DNA from: DAHUZJ01 sp050743865
Lineage (GTDB): Bacteria; Actinomycetota; Acidimicrobiia; Acidimicrobiales; RAAP-2
Length of the DNA: 64,000 nt
Direction of reading: 5' to 3'
Assembly (NCBI GenBank): GCA_050743865.1
Contig: JBOGGE010000002.1
Coordinates: 10,906-74,905, forward strand
In this document: one piece after another, positions 24,026-31,753 of the stretch
Layout of the letters: each line of letters opens with the position of its first letter
Position numbering within the stretch: the first letter of the stretch is position 1
Notes under the pieces: generated by a model
Database searches by the model: none
What the model was told of the DNA's origin: nothing
Seen by the model: only the letters and a program-made list of their open reading frames with translations
Translations under genes and position numbers: made by a program

Positions 24026-24681
24026 CGGCCGAGCCAACCGGCTTCCTCTACCCGTTCATCGAGTCCGAGGAGCGGGACGCACCGGGCCTGGTCGCCGACC
24101 TCGCCCGATCGGCTCGGGCCAAGATGGACACCAGCCGAGCCCTCCGTGCGGCGACCATCGAGGCGTGCGCCGGCGTCGTGCACCGGGCGGGATCTGCCAT
24201 GGCTGACCGGTTCCGGCAGGGAGGCAGGCTCTTCGCCTTCGGCAACGGGGGGAGCGCAACCGACGCCGAGGGGATCGTCGATCTCTTCCTTCGCCCACCG
24301 GACGGGAGGCCGTTGCCGGCGATGTCCCTCGCCGAGGACCTTGCCGTGCTCACCGCCCTTGGCAACGACGTCGGCTTCGAGTTGGTCTTCTCGCGCCAGA
24401 TCATCGCCCATGCCCGACCGGGTGACATCGCTCTCGGCATTTCCACCAGCGGCAACTCGGCCAACCTGCTGCGGGCGTTCGACGAGTCGTCGCGGCGGGG
24501 CCTGCTGACGGCGGGGCTTGCCGGCTACGACGGGGGGTCGATGGCCTCGAGCCTCGCCGTCCACCACTGCCTGGTGGTCCGCTCCGACAGTGTGCACCGG
24601 ATCCAAGAGGCCCAGAACGCCCTGGCGTTGCAGCTCTGGTCAGTCATCCAGCACGACCTCGACGAAGGGGGCACGACATGA
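24022..24681 (+). CDS. SIS domain protein (GmhA-like) of the hydrogenase operon
   Basis: A 219-residue phosphosugar-binding SIS protein resembling phosphoheptose isomerase GmhA. FAFGNGGSATDAE and LGISTSGNSANLL form the phosphosugar pocket; the C-terminal helix IQEAQNALALQLW closes the fold. ATG 24022 overlaps the preceding stop, and its own stop overlaps the start of hypE. LPS heptose synthesis is not expected in an actinobacterium, and the gene is locked between maturation genes, so a hydrogenase-specific role is more likely. What sugar phosphate it binds is unknown. Confidence 0.8.
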   Translation: MTAEPTGFLYPFIESEERDAPGLVADLARSARAKMDTSRALRAATIEACAGVVHRAGSAMADRFRQGGRLFAFGNGGSATDAEGIVDLFLRPPDGRPLPAMSLAEDLAVLTALGNDVGFELVFSRQIIAHARPGDIALGISTSGNSANLLRAFDESSRRGLLTAGLAGYDGGSMASSLAVHHCLVVRSDSVHRIQEAQNALALQLWSVIQHDLDEGGTT

Positions 24682-25790
24682 CCGACACCGCCCGGAGGAA
24701 CAGCCCGGCCGACGCCGCGGGAAAGGAGGCCGCGGTGTTGGACCGGATCGAGGCATTCCGCCGGCGGCGGCCTCGCTTGACCGACGACGTCGTCACCCTG
24801 GCCCACGGAGCGGGCGGCAAGGCGTCGGCGGCCCTGCTCGACGCGATCTTCCTTCCCGCATTCGCCGACGGTGCGCCGTCCGTGCAGACCGACGCAGCAG
24901 TGGTCACGCTCCCCGGGGGCGACCGGCTGGCCTTCAGCACCGACTCGTTCGTAGTGAAGCCGCTGCGCTTCCCGGGGGGATCAGCCGGTCACCTCGCCGT
25001 CCACGGCACCGTCAACGACCTGGCCATGATGGGCGCCCACCCACTGGCCCTCTCTGCCGCCTTCGTGCTGGAGGAAGGGTTGCCGATGAACGACCTGCGA
25101 GGGATCGTGGCCGACATGGCAGAGGCAGCGGCCGGGGCAGCGGTCTCCATCGTCACCGGTGACACCAAAGTGGTCGATCGGGGCGCCGCCGACGGGATGT
25201 ACATCTCGACCGCCGGGGTGGGGATCGTCCCGGCGGGGCGGGAGCTGTCAGCGGCTCGGGTCGCCGCCGGCGACGTCGTCATCTCCTCGGGGATGATCGG
25301 GGACCACGGGATGGCGGTCATGCTGGCCCGGGGTGACCTGGCCCTCGACGCCGACATCACGTCCGATACGGCGCCGCTGCACGAGTTGATGGAGCGCCTC
25401 CTGGGGGCCGCCCCGTCCACCCGCTGGCTGCGCGACGCCACCCGGGGTGGGGTCGGGACGGTCTGCAACGAGCTGGCACGGGACAGCAACCTCACGGTCG
25501 TGCTGGACGAGGCGGCCCTCCCGGTCCGTCCGGCGGTGGCGGCGGCATGCGAGTTGCTGGGCCTCGACCCGCTCTACGCCGCCAACGAGGGAAAGTTCGT
25601 GGCCGTGGTGGCGCCGGCAGAGGAGGGTGCGGCCCTCGCCGCGCTCCGACGCCATCCGTTGGGTGGCGACGCCGCCCGCATCGGCCGGATCGACGCCGAG
25701 CCGCCGGGCATCGTCGTGCTCGTCACCCCGATCGGTGGCACCCGGATCGTCGACATGCTGGTCGGCGACCCGTTGCCGCGGATTTGCTGA
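24678..25790 (+). CDS. hypE: Hydrogenase maturation protein HypE
   Basis: Dehydrates the thiocarbamate on its own C-terminal cysteine to thiocyanate, the direct cyanide donor to HypCD. It has 370 residues and ends PRIC, so the acceptor Cys370 is present. The ATP-binding AIR-synthase fold is marked by LAHGAGGK, STDSFVV, GTVNDLAMMGA, TGDTKVV and DATRGGVGTVCNE. An extra N-terminal stretch of about 35 residues precedes the usual start of the fold; ATG 24678 overlaps the SIS stop and is preferred for that reason. It is the last gene of the operon. Confidence 0.95.
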   Translation: MTDTARRNSPADAAGKEAAVLDRIEAFRRRRPRLTDDVVTLAHGAGGKASAALLDAIFLPAFADGAPSVQTDAAVVTLPGGDRLAFSTDSFVVKPLRFPGGSAGHLAVHGTVNDLAMMGAHPLALSAAFVLEEGLPMNDLRGIVADMAEAAAGAAVSIVTGDTKVVDRGAADGMYISTAGVGIVPAGRELSAARVAAGDVVISSGMIGDHGMAVMLARGDLALDADITSDTAPLHELMERLLGAAPSTRWLRDATRGGVGTVCNELARDSNLTVVLDEAALPVRPAVAAACELLGLDPLYAANEGKFVAVVAPAEEGAALAALRRHPLGGDAARIGRIDAEPPGIVVLVTPIGGTRIVDMLVGDPLPRIC

Positions 25791-25804
25791 GCCGAACGTA
25801 AGGG

Positions 25805-25830
25805 CGGCCCCGTGTCGCCGGCCGGGGCCG
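25805..25830 (+). terminator. Candidate terminator after hypE
   Basis: A perfect 8-bp stem CGGCCCCG (25805-25812) / CGGGGCCG (25823-25830) with a 10-base loop begins 14 bases after the hypE stop. There is no T-run, as is common in very GC-rich actinobacteria. Confidence 0.4.
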
Positions 25831-25927
25831 GTCCCCCACCGTCGCCCACGGCATGCCCGCTGGCGCCAGGAGGCTTGCCCGTCGCCGGCCTGGCCCCGGT
25901 GCCGGGTGACTGCTGGCGGCGGCGGCG

Positions 25928-26692
25928 CTACCAGGGAGGGGACCCGTCGGGCTCCCGGGCCGAGAGCCTCCACGAGAACAGCACGGCCGACAGCGCGGTG
26001 GCCAGGTTGAGGCTGGACACGCCCGCCTTCATCGGCAGGGCCACCCTGGCGGTGGCGAGGCGTCGCACCGCCGGTGACACGCCGTACCGCTCGCCACCGA
26101 TCACCAGCACCGAGCTGACGTCGAGCCGGGCGGCGTCCAGCGGTTCCCCGTCGGGGTCGAGGACCACGACGGGCCGGCCGGCGGGCGGGGGCCCCGACAC
26201 CGAGGCGACCGGCAGGGCGAACTGCAGGCCCACGGCGCTGCGGACCACCACCGGCGACCAGGGATCCACCTTCCCCGTGACCTGGACGGCGGCGACGTCG
26301 GCGGCCGCTGCCACCCGGATGACGGCCCCCACGTTGCCCGGGTTGCGCGGCGATTCCAGATAGATCGCCGGCCGGCCGAGCCGGCCGACCGCCCAGTCGA
26401 GATCCTGGTGAGGGCGGTCGGTGATGGCGAGCAGCGGGCTGGTGAGGCTTCGGGGGCAGAGCCGGTCGAACGACGCCCGCCCGACCACCTCGACGGCGCC
26501 GTCGATGGCGCCGACCGACTCCGGCGCCAACCGGCGGGCGATGGACAGCAGCCGATCGCGGTCGTACGTGACCGCCGTGGCCAATGCGGCACCGAAGCGC
26601 AGGGCGTGGACCGCCGGGTGCAGCCCCTCGAGCACGACGAGGGACGGGTCCCGGTAGGCGGCGTAGAAGCGGCGCGTGAGGTGGTCACCCAC
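25928..26692 (-). CDS. TrmH/SpoU-family RNA 2'-O-methyltransferase
   Basis: Transfers methyl from SAM to a ribose of rRNA or tRNA. The 254-residue chain has the N-terminal substrate-binding part (about 1-100, DPSLVVLEGLHPAV) and a SpoU domain (about 110-254) with YLESPRNPGNVGAVIR, VLVIGGERYGV and the knot-forming SSLNLATALSAVLF. The frame is open far upstream, so the start is uncertain. GTG 26692 is preferred because the stop of a putative leaderless 26-codon ORF (TGA 26687-26685) falls just within it, suggesting coupling. The target nucleotide cannot be predicted. Confidence 0.8.
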   Translation of the reverse strand: MGDHLTRRFYAAYRDPSLVVLEGLHPAVHALRFGAALATAVTYDRDRLLSIARRLAPESVGAIDGAVEVVGRASFDRLCPRSLTSPLLAITDRPHQDLDWAVGRLGRPAIYLESPRNPGNVGAVIRVAAAADVAAVQVTGKVDPWSPVVVRSAVGLQFALPVASVSGPPPAGRPVVVLDPDGEPLDAARLDVSSVLVIGGERYGVSPAVRRLATARVALPMKAGVSSLNLATALSAVLFSWRLSAREPDGSPPW

Positions 26693-26765
26693 CGCGCCGA
26701 CCGCCGCCGCCGGGCCCACCGCGGCAAGGCCCACCGCCGCCCCTCGCGCTCCCGGGCTCGCCCAT
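26685..26765 (-). CDS. Possible 26-residue Gly-rich leader peptide ahead of the RNA methyltransferase
   Basis: A TAGCCT box (26778-26773) is followed by 7 bases and ATG at 26765. The ORF reads MGEPGSARGGGG and onwards (Gly/Arg-rich), ending at TGA 26687-26685, five bases past the inferred GTG start of the methyltransferase in another frame. The layout matches the leader ORF at 2880. Coding potential cannot be judged at this length. Confidence 0.3.
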   Translation of the reverse strand: MGEPGSARGGGGPCRGGPGGGGRRGG

Positions 26766-26844
26766 TGCCGGCAGGCTATTGCCGGCGATCGGCCTCCCCC
26801 GACGGCCGGCGGTGACGAATTGTCCCTACGGGGCTCGCCGCCGT

Positions 26845-26850
26845 TAGCCT
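26845..26850 (+). promoter_or_regulatory. -10 box of the thiolase gene
   Basis: TAGCCT at 26845-26850 matches the TANNNT pattern used throughout this window. Transcription from about 26857 would leave a leader of about 75 bases carrying the 8-bp repeats. Confidence 0.4.
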
Positions 26851-26863
26851 GGTCGTCGGCGAC

Positions 26864-26911
26864 CCGCCCGACCGCCCGACCGCCCGACCGCCCGACCGCC
26901 CGACCGCCCGA
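26864..26911. repeat. Six perfect tandem copies of an 8-bp unit in the thiolase leader
   Basis: ccgcccga is repeated six times without change from 26864 to 26911, between the -10 box and the RBS (GAGGAG near 26917) of the thiolase. The period is not a multiple of three and the array is non-coding. Confidence 0.9.
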
Positions 26912-26932
26912 CCAGCGAGGAGCACCGCCAAC

Positions 26933-28138
26933 ATGCCCGAAGCCGTCATCGTCGCCGCCGGTCGCACGCCCATCGGGCGAGCCGTGAAGGGATCGCTCGT
27001 CGACTGCCGGCCCGACGACCTCGGCGCCCTGGTGGTCAAGGCGGTCCTGGCGCAGGTCCCCCAGGTCGAGCCGCACGACGTCGAGGACCTCATCTGCGGG
27101 TGCGCCCAGCCGGCCGGCGAGTCGGGCTACAACCTGGCCCGGGTGGTGGCCGTCCTCTCCGGGCTGGACGACGTCCCGGGCGTGACCGTCAACCGCTACT
27201 GCTCCTCCTCGCTGCAGGCCATCCGGATGGCCGCCCACGCCATCCGGGCCGGCGAGGGCGACGTGTTCGTGGCGGCCGGGGTGGAGACGGTGAGCCGCTA
27301 CAAGAACGGGGCCTCGGACATCGGCCCGCACCACGAGGCCTTCGCCGGTGCCGAGGCCCGCACCAAGGCCCGGGCGGCGGCGGTCACCGAGCCGTGGACT
27401 CCGCGAGAGGGGCTGCCCGACATCTACATCGCCATGGGCCAGACGGCCGAGAACGTCGCCGAGCTCAAGGGCGTGAGCCGCCAGGAGCAGGACGAGTTCG
27501 CTCTCATGTCCCAGACCCGGGCCGTCCAGTCGGTCGAGAACGGCTTCTTCGAGCGGGAGATCATCCCGGTCACGACCCCCGACGGCACCGTCGTGACCAG
27601 GGACGACGGCCCCCGGCCCAACACCACCCTCGAGGGGCTGGCCCAGCTCAAGCCGGTCTTCCGGGAGGGCGGCACGGTGACGGCCGGCAACGCCTGCCCG
27701 CTCAACGACGGGGCGGCGGCGGTGGTGGTGATGAGCGACACCCGTGCCCACCAGCTCGGGGTCACCCCGATCGCCCGCGTCGTGGCCAGCGGGGTCACCG
27801 CCCTCAATCCCGAGATCATGGGGCTGGGGCCGGTCGAGGCGATCCGCCAGACGTTGAAGCGGGCCGGGATGACGATCGACGACATCGACCTGGTCGAGAT
27901 CAACGAGGCCTTCGCCGCCCAGATCGTCCCCTCGGCCCGCGAGCTCGGCATCGACTACGGCAAGCTGAACGTCCACGGCGGGGCCATCGCCCTGGGCCAC
28001 CCGTTCGGGCAGACCGGCGCTCGCATCATGACCACCCTCCTCAACGGGCTGGAGGACGCCGGCAAGACCGTCGGCCTCGAGTCGATGTGCGTCGGCGGCG
28101 GCCAGGGGATGGCCATGATCGTCGAGCGCCTCGGCTGA
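26933..28138 (+). CDS. Thiolase (acetyl-CoA acyltransferase, FadA-like)
   Basis: Cleaves 3-ketoacyl-CoA, or condenses acyl-CoA units, in fatty-acid metabolism. It has 401 residues, full length. The acyl-accepting Cys90 (NRYCSSSLQ), His356 (GGAIALGHPFG) and proton-donating Cys386 (SMCVGGGQG) are all in place. The ATG is preceded by GAGGAG. It stands alone, with no beta-oxidation partner genes nearby. The degradative versus biosynthetic role cannot be separated from sequence. The leader carries an 8-bp tandem repeat that could affect expression. Confidence 0.93.
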   Translation: MPEAVIVAAGRTPIGRAVKGSLVDCRPDDLGALVVKAVLAQVPQVEPHDVEDLICGCAQPAGESGYNLARVVAVLSGLDDVPGVTVNRYCSSSLQAIRMAAHAIRAGEGDVFVAAGVETVSRYKNGASDIGPHHEAFAGAEARTKARAAAVTEPWTPREGLPDIYIAMGQTAENVAELKGVSRQEQDEFALMSQTRAVQSVENGFFEREIIPVTTPDGTVVTRDDGPRPNTTLEGLAQLKPVFREGGTVTAGNACPLNDGAAAVVVMSDTRAHQLGVTPIARVVASGVTALNPEIMGLGPVEAIRQTLKRAGMTIDDIDLVEINEAFAAQIVPSARELGIDYGKLNVHGGAIALGHPFGQTGARIMTTLLNGLEDAGKTVGLESMCVGGGQGMAMIVERLG

Positions 28139-28212
28139 CCCGCACCGGGCGGGCGGCCCCGCCGGCCCCCGACCCTTCGGCGCCGGGGCGGACCCCACCG
28201 GCGGCCCGACCC

Positions 28213-28240
28213 TTGACTAGTACGACTTCCGTAGTAGCCT
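28213..28240 (+). promoter_or_regulatory. Promoter and overlapping inverted repeat of the PadR gene
   Basis: TTGACT (28213-28218), 16-base spacer, TAGCCT (28235-28240). An imperfect palindrome TAGTACG-N5-CGTAGTA (28218-28236) fills the spacer, where PadR-type autoregulators commonly bind. Confidence 0.5.
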
Positions 28241-28288
28241 GACGGCGACCGGCGGCATGCCGGGCGAGGTCAGGACGGCGGGGGCGGC

Positions 28289-28606
28289 ATGGCGTCGAAG
28301 CGGCTGGGGAGGACGCAGGATCCGACCATCCTGGTGCTGACCAGCCTGTCCGGGGGGCCCAAGCACGGCTACGCCCTCATCAAGGACATCGAGGCCATGG
28401 TCGGGGTGACGTTCGGGCCCGGCACCCTCTACGGCGTCCTCGGCCGGCTCGAGCAGGAGGGCCTGATCGAGCCGCTGGCCCCCGAGGGCCACCGCCGGCC
28501 GTACCGCCTGACCGCCGCCGGGGCGGCCACCCTGCGCCAGCGCCTCGAGCTCCACGCCGCCGTGGCCCGCATCGGGCTCCGGCGCCTGGGGACCCTCGGC
28601 GCATGA
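28289..28606 (+). CDS. PadR-family transcriptional regulator
   Basis: A 105-residue winged-helix repressor. The helices ILVLTSLSGGPKHGYALIKDIE and GTLYGVLGRLEQEGLIEPL and the wing RRPYRLTAAG are typical, and the C-terminal dimerisation helix is short, as in the PadR-s2 subfamily. Its stop overlaps the start of the following membrane-protein gene (ATGA), a pairing widely seen in actinobacteria where the regulator controls its membrane partner. A palindrome in its own promoter suggests autoregulation. The ligand is unknown. Confidence 0.92.
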   Translation: MASKRLGRTQDPTILVLTSLSGGPKHGYALIKDIEAMVGVTFGPGTLYGVLGRLEQEGLIEPLAPEGHRRPYRLTAAGAATLRQRLELHAAVARIGLRRLGTLGA

Positions 28607-29628
28607 GGACCGCCAGGCTGGTCGACGCCGTGCTGGGGTGCTACCCGTCGTGGTGGCGCCGGCGCTACGGCCGGGAGGTGCAAAGGCTGGCTGCCGACCT
28701 GCTGGCCGAGGGCCGCTCCGCCATCGGGGTCGCCGCCGACCTGGCTCGCGGTGCCCTCCGGGCGTGGGCCCGGGCCGAGGGCATGCCGCCGGCCGCCCGC
28801 CTGTGGTCGGCACGCACCCGCCTGGCCCTGGCCGCCGCCGCCGTGCCGGCGGCCCTGGCCGTCCCGCTCCTGATGGTCGGGGTGTCCGTCGATCCGGTCT
28901 ACCGGACGGCGGCGGCGGCCGGTGCCCTGTTCGGGACACCACCGTGGCTGCAGGTCCCGGGGCCCCACGGGTTCCTCGCCGCCCCGCCGCTCACGCTCGC
29001 CGGGTCGGTGGCCGTGCACACCGACCACGTGCTGTCGTGGCTCGCCATCGCCCTGCTCTTCACCCTGCTCGTCGGATGGTCGTTGCTCCTCGGCGCCGTC
29101 CGGCGGGCACCGCGGCACCGGCGCCACGGCGCCACCCGGTGGGCGCTGGTGCCCGGCCTCTCCCTGGCCGCCGACGTGGGGCTCTACCTCGTCCGGGAGA
29201 CCGTCCAGCCGGCCTGGGCCAAGCACGGCCCAAGGCCGCCGGTCCCCCTCGGCGGCGACCCGGCCGCCGCCCACGCGCTGGGCATGGCGCTGGGCGCCGT
29301 CGCCCTGGCCGGCTGGCTGGTGTCCGTCGCCGCCGTGGTGATGGCGGCCCGGTGCTCGTGGGTCGACCCGACCGAGCTTCGCCGGGGTCGGGCGGTGGTG
29401 GTCGTGCTGGCCGGCGTGGTCGCCCTACTGGCCGCCGCCTTTCTCGTGCGGGGGGTGGCCTTGGCCGTCCAGGCGAGCGCCGGCCCGGGGTTCACCACCG
29501 TCGCCTTCGTCCACCAGGGAGCCTGGGTGCCACTGGCCGCCGCCTTCCTGGCCGCGGCCATGGCCACGGCCGCCTGCGCCCGCTCCGCCGCCCGGTCGTG
29601 GCGGGTGCTCGCCGCCCTCTTGACCTGA
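28603..29628 (+). CDS. Membrane protein co-encoded with PadR
   Basis: A 341-residue integral membrane protein. The first 65 residues are cytoplasmic and helical (YPSWWRRRYGREVQRLAADLLAEG), a motif common in PadR-linked membrane proteins. About six hydrophobic segments follow (residues 75-100, 140-165, 180-200, 225-250, 260-285, 300-325). No enzymatic motif is visible. Function is unknown; it is presumably repressed by the upstream PadR protein. Confidence 0.75.
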   Translation: MRTARLVDAVLGCYPSWWRRRYGREVQRLAADLLAEGRSAIGVAADLARGALRAWARAEGMPPAARLWSARTRLALAAAAVPAALAVPLLMVGVSVDPVYRTAAAAGALFGTPPWLQVPGPHGFLAAPPLTLAGSVAVHTDHVLSWLAIALLFTLLVGWSLLLGAVRRAPRHRRHGATRWALVPGLSLAADVGLYLVRETVQPAWAKHGPRPPVPLGGDPAAAHALGMALGAVALAGWLVSVAAVVMAARCSWVDPTELRRGRAVVVVLAGVVALLAAAFLVRGVALAVQASAGPGFTTVAFVHQGAWVPLAAAFLAAAMATAACARSAARSWRVLAALLT

Positions 29629-29706
29629 CCGGAGCAGCCCGGAGCGGGCGCCCACGGGCGGGCCGGCCCCGGGGCGCCGTCAGGCGTGAGGCCGGGGCTG
29701 GCGCCG

Positions 29707-30177
29707 TCAGGCGTGAGGCCGGTGCGGGCTGACGTAGCCGCCGACGGCCGGGCGCTGGGCGATCATCAGCCGGTTCCAGGCGTTGATGACGACGACGGCC
29801 AGGAGGATCTTGCCGACGACGGCCTCGTCAAAGTGCTGGCGCAACGCCTCGAAGAGGTGGTCGGGGATCTCGCCATGGTCGAGCACGGTCACCGCCTCGG
29901 TGAAGGCCAGCGTCGCCCGCTCGGCGTCGGAGTAGAAGGAGGTCTCCCGCCAGGCGTCCAGGGCGTAGATGCGCTGCTCGGTCTCCCCGAGGGCACGGGC
30001 GTCCTTGGTGTGCATGTCGAGGCAGTAGGCGCAGCCGTTGAGCTGCGAGGCCCGGATCTTGATCAGCTCGGCGAGCAGGGGAGGCAGGCCACTGCCTGCG
30101 CTGCGGGCGCTCAAGGACCGCATCGCATCGAGCCCGTCGGGGAAGGTGTCCTTCAACGAGAAGCGCAGGCCAGCCAC
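29707..30177 (-). CDS. Carboxymuconolactone decarboxylase/AhpD-like protein
   Basis: A 156-residue all-helical protein. The active-site CAYC pair sits in SQLNGCAYCLDMHTKDAR, with the downstream His that AhpD-like proteins use for peroxide-linked thiol chemistry. It resembles the AhpD-like subfamily more than true decarboxylases. GTG 30177 lies 6 bases after TAGGGT, so the message is probably leaderless. It is divergent from the gene at 30263, whose leaderless promoter is 62 bases away; the two could share control and act together in oxidative-stress defence. Confidence 0.88.
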   Translation of the reverse strand: MAGLRFSLKDTFPDGLDAMRSLSARSAGSGLPPLLAELIKIRASQLNGCAYCLDMHTKDARALGETEQRIYALDAWRETSFYSDAERATLAFTEAVTVLDHGEIPDHLFEALRQHFDEAVVGKILLAVVVINAWNRLMIAQRPAVGGYVSPHRPHA

Positions 30178-30189
30178 CCCAGGACCCTA
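30178..30189 (-). promoter_or_regulatory. Leaderless promoter of the AhpD-like gene
   Basis: TAGGGT (30189-30184 on the minus strand), then 6 bases, then GTG 30177. Confidence 0.55.
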
Positions 30190-30228
30190 CGACGTCGGCG
30201 GCGGCGGCGGAGGACGGCATGCGCCCCT

Positions 30229-30262
30229 TTGCCGTCGCCGGCACACGGTGTAGCTTCGAGGA
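30229..30262 (+). promoter_or_regulatory. Leaderless promoter of the DUF7405-like gene
   Basis: TTGCCG (30229-30234), 16 bases, TAGCTT (30251-30256), 6 bases, GTG 30263. This supports the longer of two possible starts. Confidence 0.5.
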
Positions 30263-31729
30263 GTGCCAGAGTTAGAGCGAGTACAAGCCGGTCCCGACCG
30301 ACCGGCTGGGTGCGGAACGGAGGACGCGATGGCGTCGACGCAGCAGGGTACGGAGCCGTTCGACTGGGCCGGCGTGGTCGACTACTCGGCGCGCTACACC
30401 CACGAGAAGCCGAAGACCCAGTACGAGCTGCCGGGGGTGACCGAGGAGCTCCACCTGTCCCCCGTCGCTGGCGGCGGCGACGGGGAGGTGCCGGTGGCCG
30501 TCGTGCCGCTGTGGCACGCCATGGTCACCGCCCGGCTGACGGTCGCCCCCGGCGACCGGGCGGCGCTGCAGACGGCCAGCCGGCGCCTGGAGGCGGCCCT
30601 GGCCGAGATCGAGGAGGTCTACCCGGTGTCGCCGGCCGGGATCCTCCCCCAGATGGCGTGGGGGCTCCCGTACTTCCGCCGCTACCTGCCGGACTCCGTG
30701 GTGGACGAGCACCTGCCCAAGTCCACGCGTGCCGGCAGCGAGGGCGAGCCGGCGCTGGTCGACGCCATCGCCTTCCCCCGCGACCCGGCGGACGTCGTCA
30801 TCGAGCAGAACGACATGGTCTTCCACTTCAAGAGCGACTTCCGCCACCATGTCGACGAGGTGGTCCAGGCGCTCTTCTTCCCCGGCCAGTCGACCCTCAA
30901 CGGGGTGCCGGCCCGGGCCGCCTTCGTCGGCGACCTCTTCACGGTGACCTCGATGCGCCGGGGTTTCGCCGGCCACGGGATGCCTCGGCGCGTGGGCATG
31001 GCCCTCGGCATCGCCGGGGCCGAGAAGGTCCCGGCCGGGGCCATGCTGTTCATGGGCTTCACCTCCAGCCACGTGCACGGGCTGGCGGCGGGCAACCTCG
31101 CCAGCTACGAGACGGTCCCCGGGTGGACGGACGCCACCCCGGCGTCCTACATGGCCGGCGGCGCCAACATGCACGTGTCCCACATCGCCATCGAGCTCGA
31201 GCGCTGGTACTCCCTCGACCACCGGGCCCGGCTGCACCGGATGTTCAACCCACGCCGGGAGGAGACCGAGGAGGTGCTCTCCCCCGACCAGAGCCCGGCC
31301 ACCGCCACCTTCAGGGCCGAGCGCGACCGGGACGTCGAGCAATTCGGGCTGGTCGGGCACAACGAGCAGATGCAGTTCCTCTCACGGGTGGAGGAGGACA
31401 CCACCACCGCCTACGGCCAGGTCATCCCGAGGGGCACCGTCTTCTTCCTGCGCCAGGACTTCGACACCGTCGAGAACCCCTTCGGCTTCTCCATCGAGGG
31501 GCCGATGAGCACCGTCCCCCGGGCCGGGGTCCACTTCATCGGCATGGGCCCGTCGGCCCAGCACTTCGCGCTCATGCGCACCGAGATGGACAGCCCCGAC
31601 CTCGCCAAGGCCCACCACCTGGCCGACGAGGACGTCGGCTTCAGCGACTTCCTGGTCAACACCCATCGCCAGAACTACTGCCTGCCCCCCCGGGCCCACC
31701 GGGCGTTCCCCATGGCGGAGCTGCTCTGA
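30263..31729 (+). CDS. DUF7405/Dyp-peroxidase-related protein (tentative)
   Basis: A soluble 488-residue protein. It resembles, by pattern only, DUF7405 proteins related to the Dyp-peroxidase superfamily. Supporting stretches are the LEAALAEIEEVYPVSPAGI region, WGLPYFRRYLPD, AFPRDPADVVIEQNDMVFHFKSD, and LFMGFTSSHVHGL. A proximal haem histidine cannot be pinned down by eye. GTG 30263 is chosen because a -10 box is spaced for a leaderless start; an internal ATG at 30329 with a GGAGG RBS gives 466 residues and remains possible. The divergent AhpD-like gene makes a redox role plausible. Confidence 0.5.
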   Translation: MPELERVQAGPDRPAGCGTEDAMASTQQGTEPFDWAGVVDYSARYTHEKPKTQYELPGVTEELHLSPVAGGGDGEVPVAVVPLWHAMVTARLTVAPGDRAALQTASRRLEAALAEIEEVYPVSPAGILPQMAWGLPYFRRYLPDSVVDEHLPKSTRAGSEGEPALVDAIAFPRDPADVVIEQNDMVFHFKSDFRHHVDEVVQALFFPGQSTLNGVPARAAFVGDLFTVTSMRRGFAGHGMPRRVGMALGIAGAEKVPAGAMLFMGFTSSHVHGLAAGNLASYETVPGWTDATPASYMAGGANMHVSHIAIELERWYSLDHRARLHRMFNPRREETEEVLSPDQSPATATFRAERDRDVEQFGLVGHNEQMQFLSRVEEDTTTAYGQVIPRGTVFFLRQDFDTVENPFGFSIEGPMSTVPRAGVHFIGMGPSAQHFALMRTEMDSPDLAKAHHLADEDVGFSDFLVNTHRQNYCLPPRAHRAFPMAELL

Positions 31730-31753
31730 CCGGAGACGTCCGGCCCCCGGCCG

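Noticed and set aside
24022..24681. True phosphoheptose isomerase for LPS heptose
   Set aside because: It sits coupled between hydrogenase maturation genes in an actinobacterial context without LPS genes, so the general SIS label is safer.
26864..26911. CRISPR-like array
   Set aside because: The units are contiguous 8-mers with no spacers. No array of repeats separated by unique spacers was seen anywhere in the window.
25928..28198. A 756-codon minus frame extending the RNA methyltransferase
   Set aside because: Beyond about 26,765 it is the antisense of the thiolase gene, with low-complexity translation.
30329..31729. The ATG 30329 start for the DUF7405-like gene
   Set aside because: It has a good RBS, but GTG 30263 matches the leaderless promoter spacing seen across the window. 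Kept as an alternative rather than the main call.
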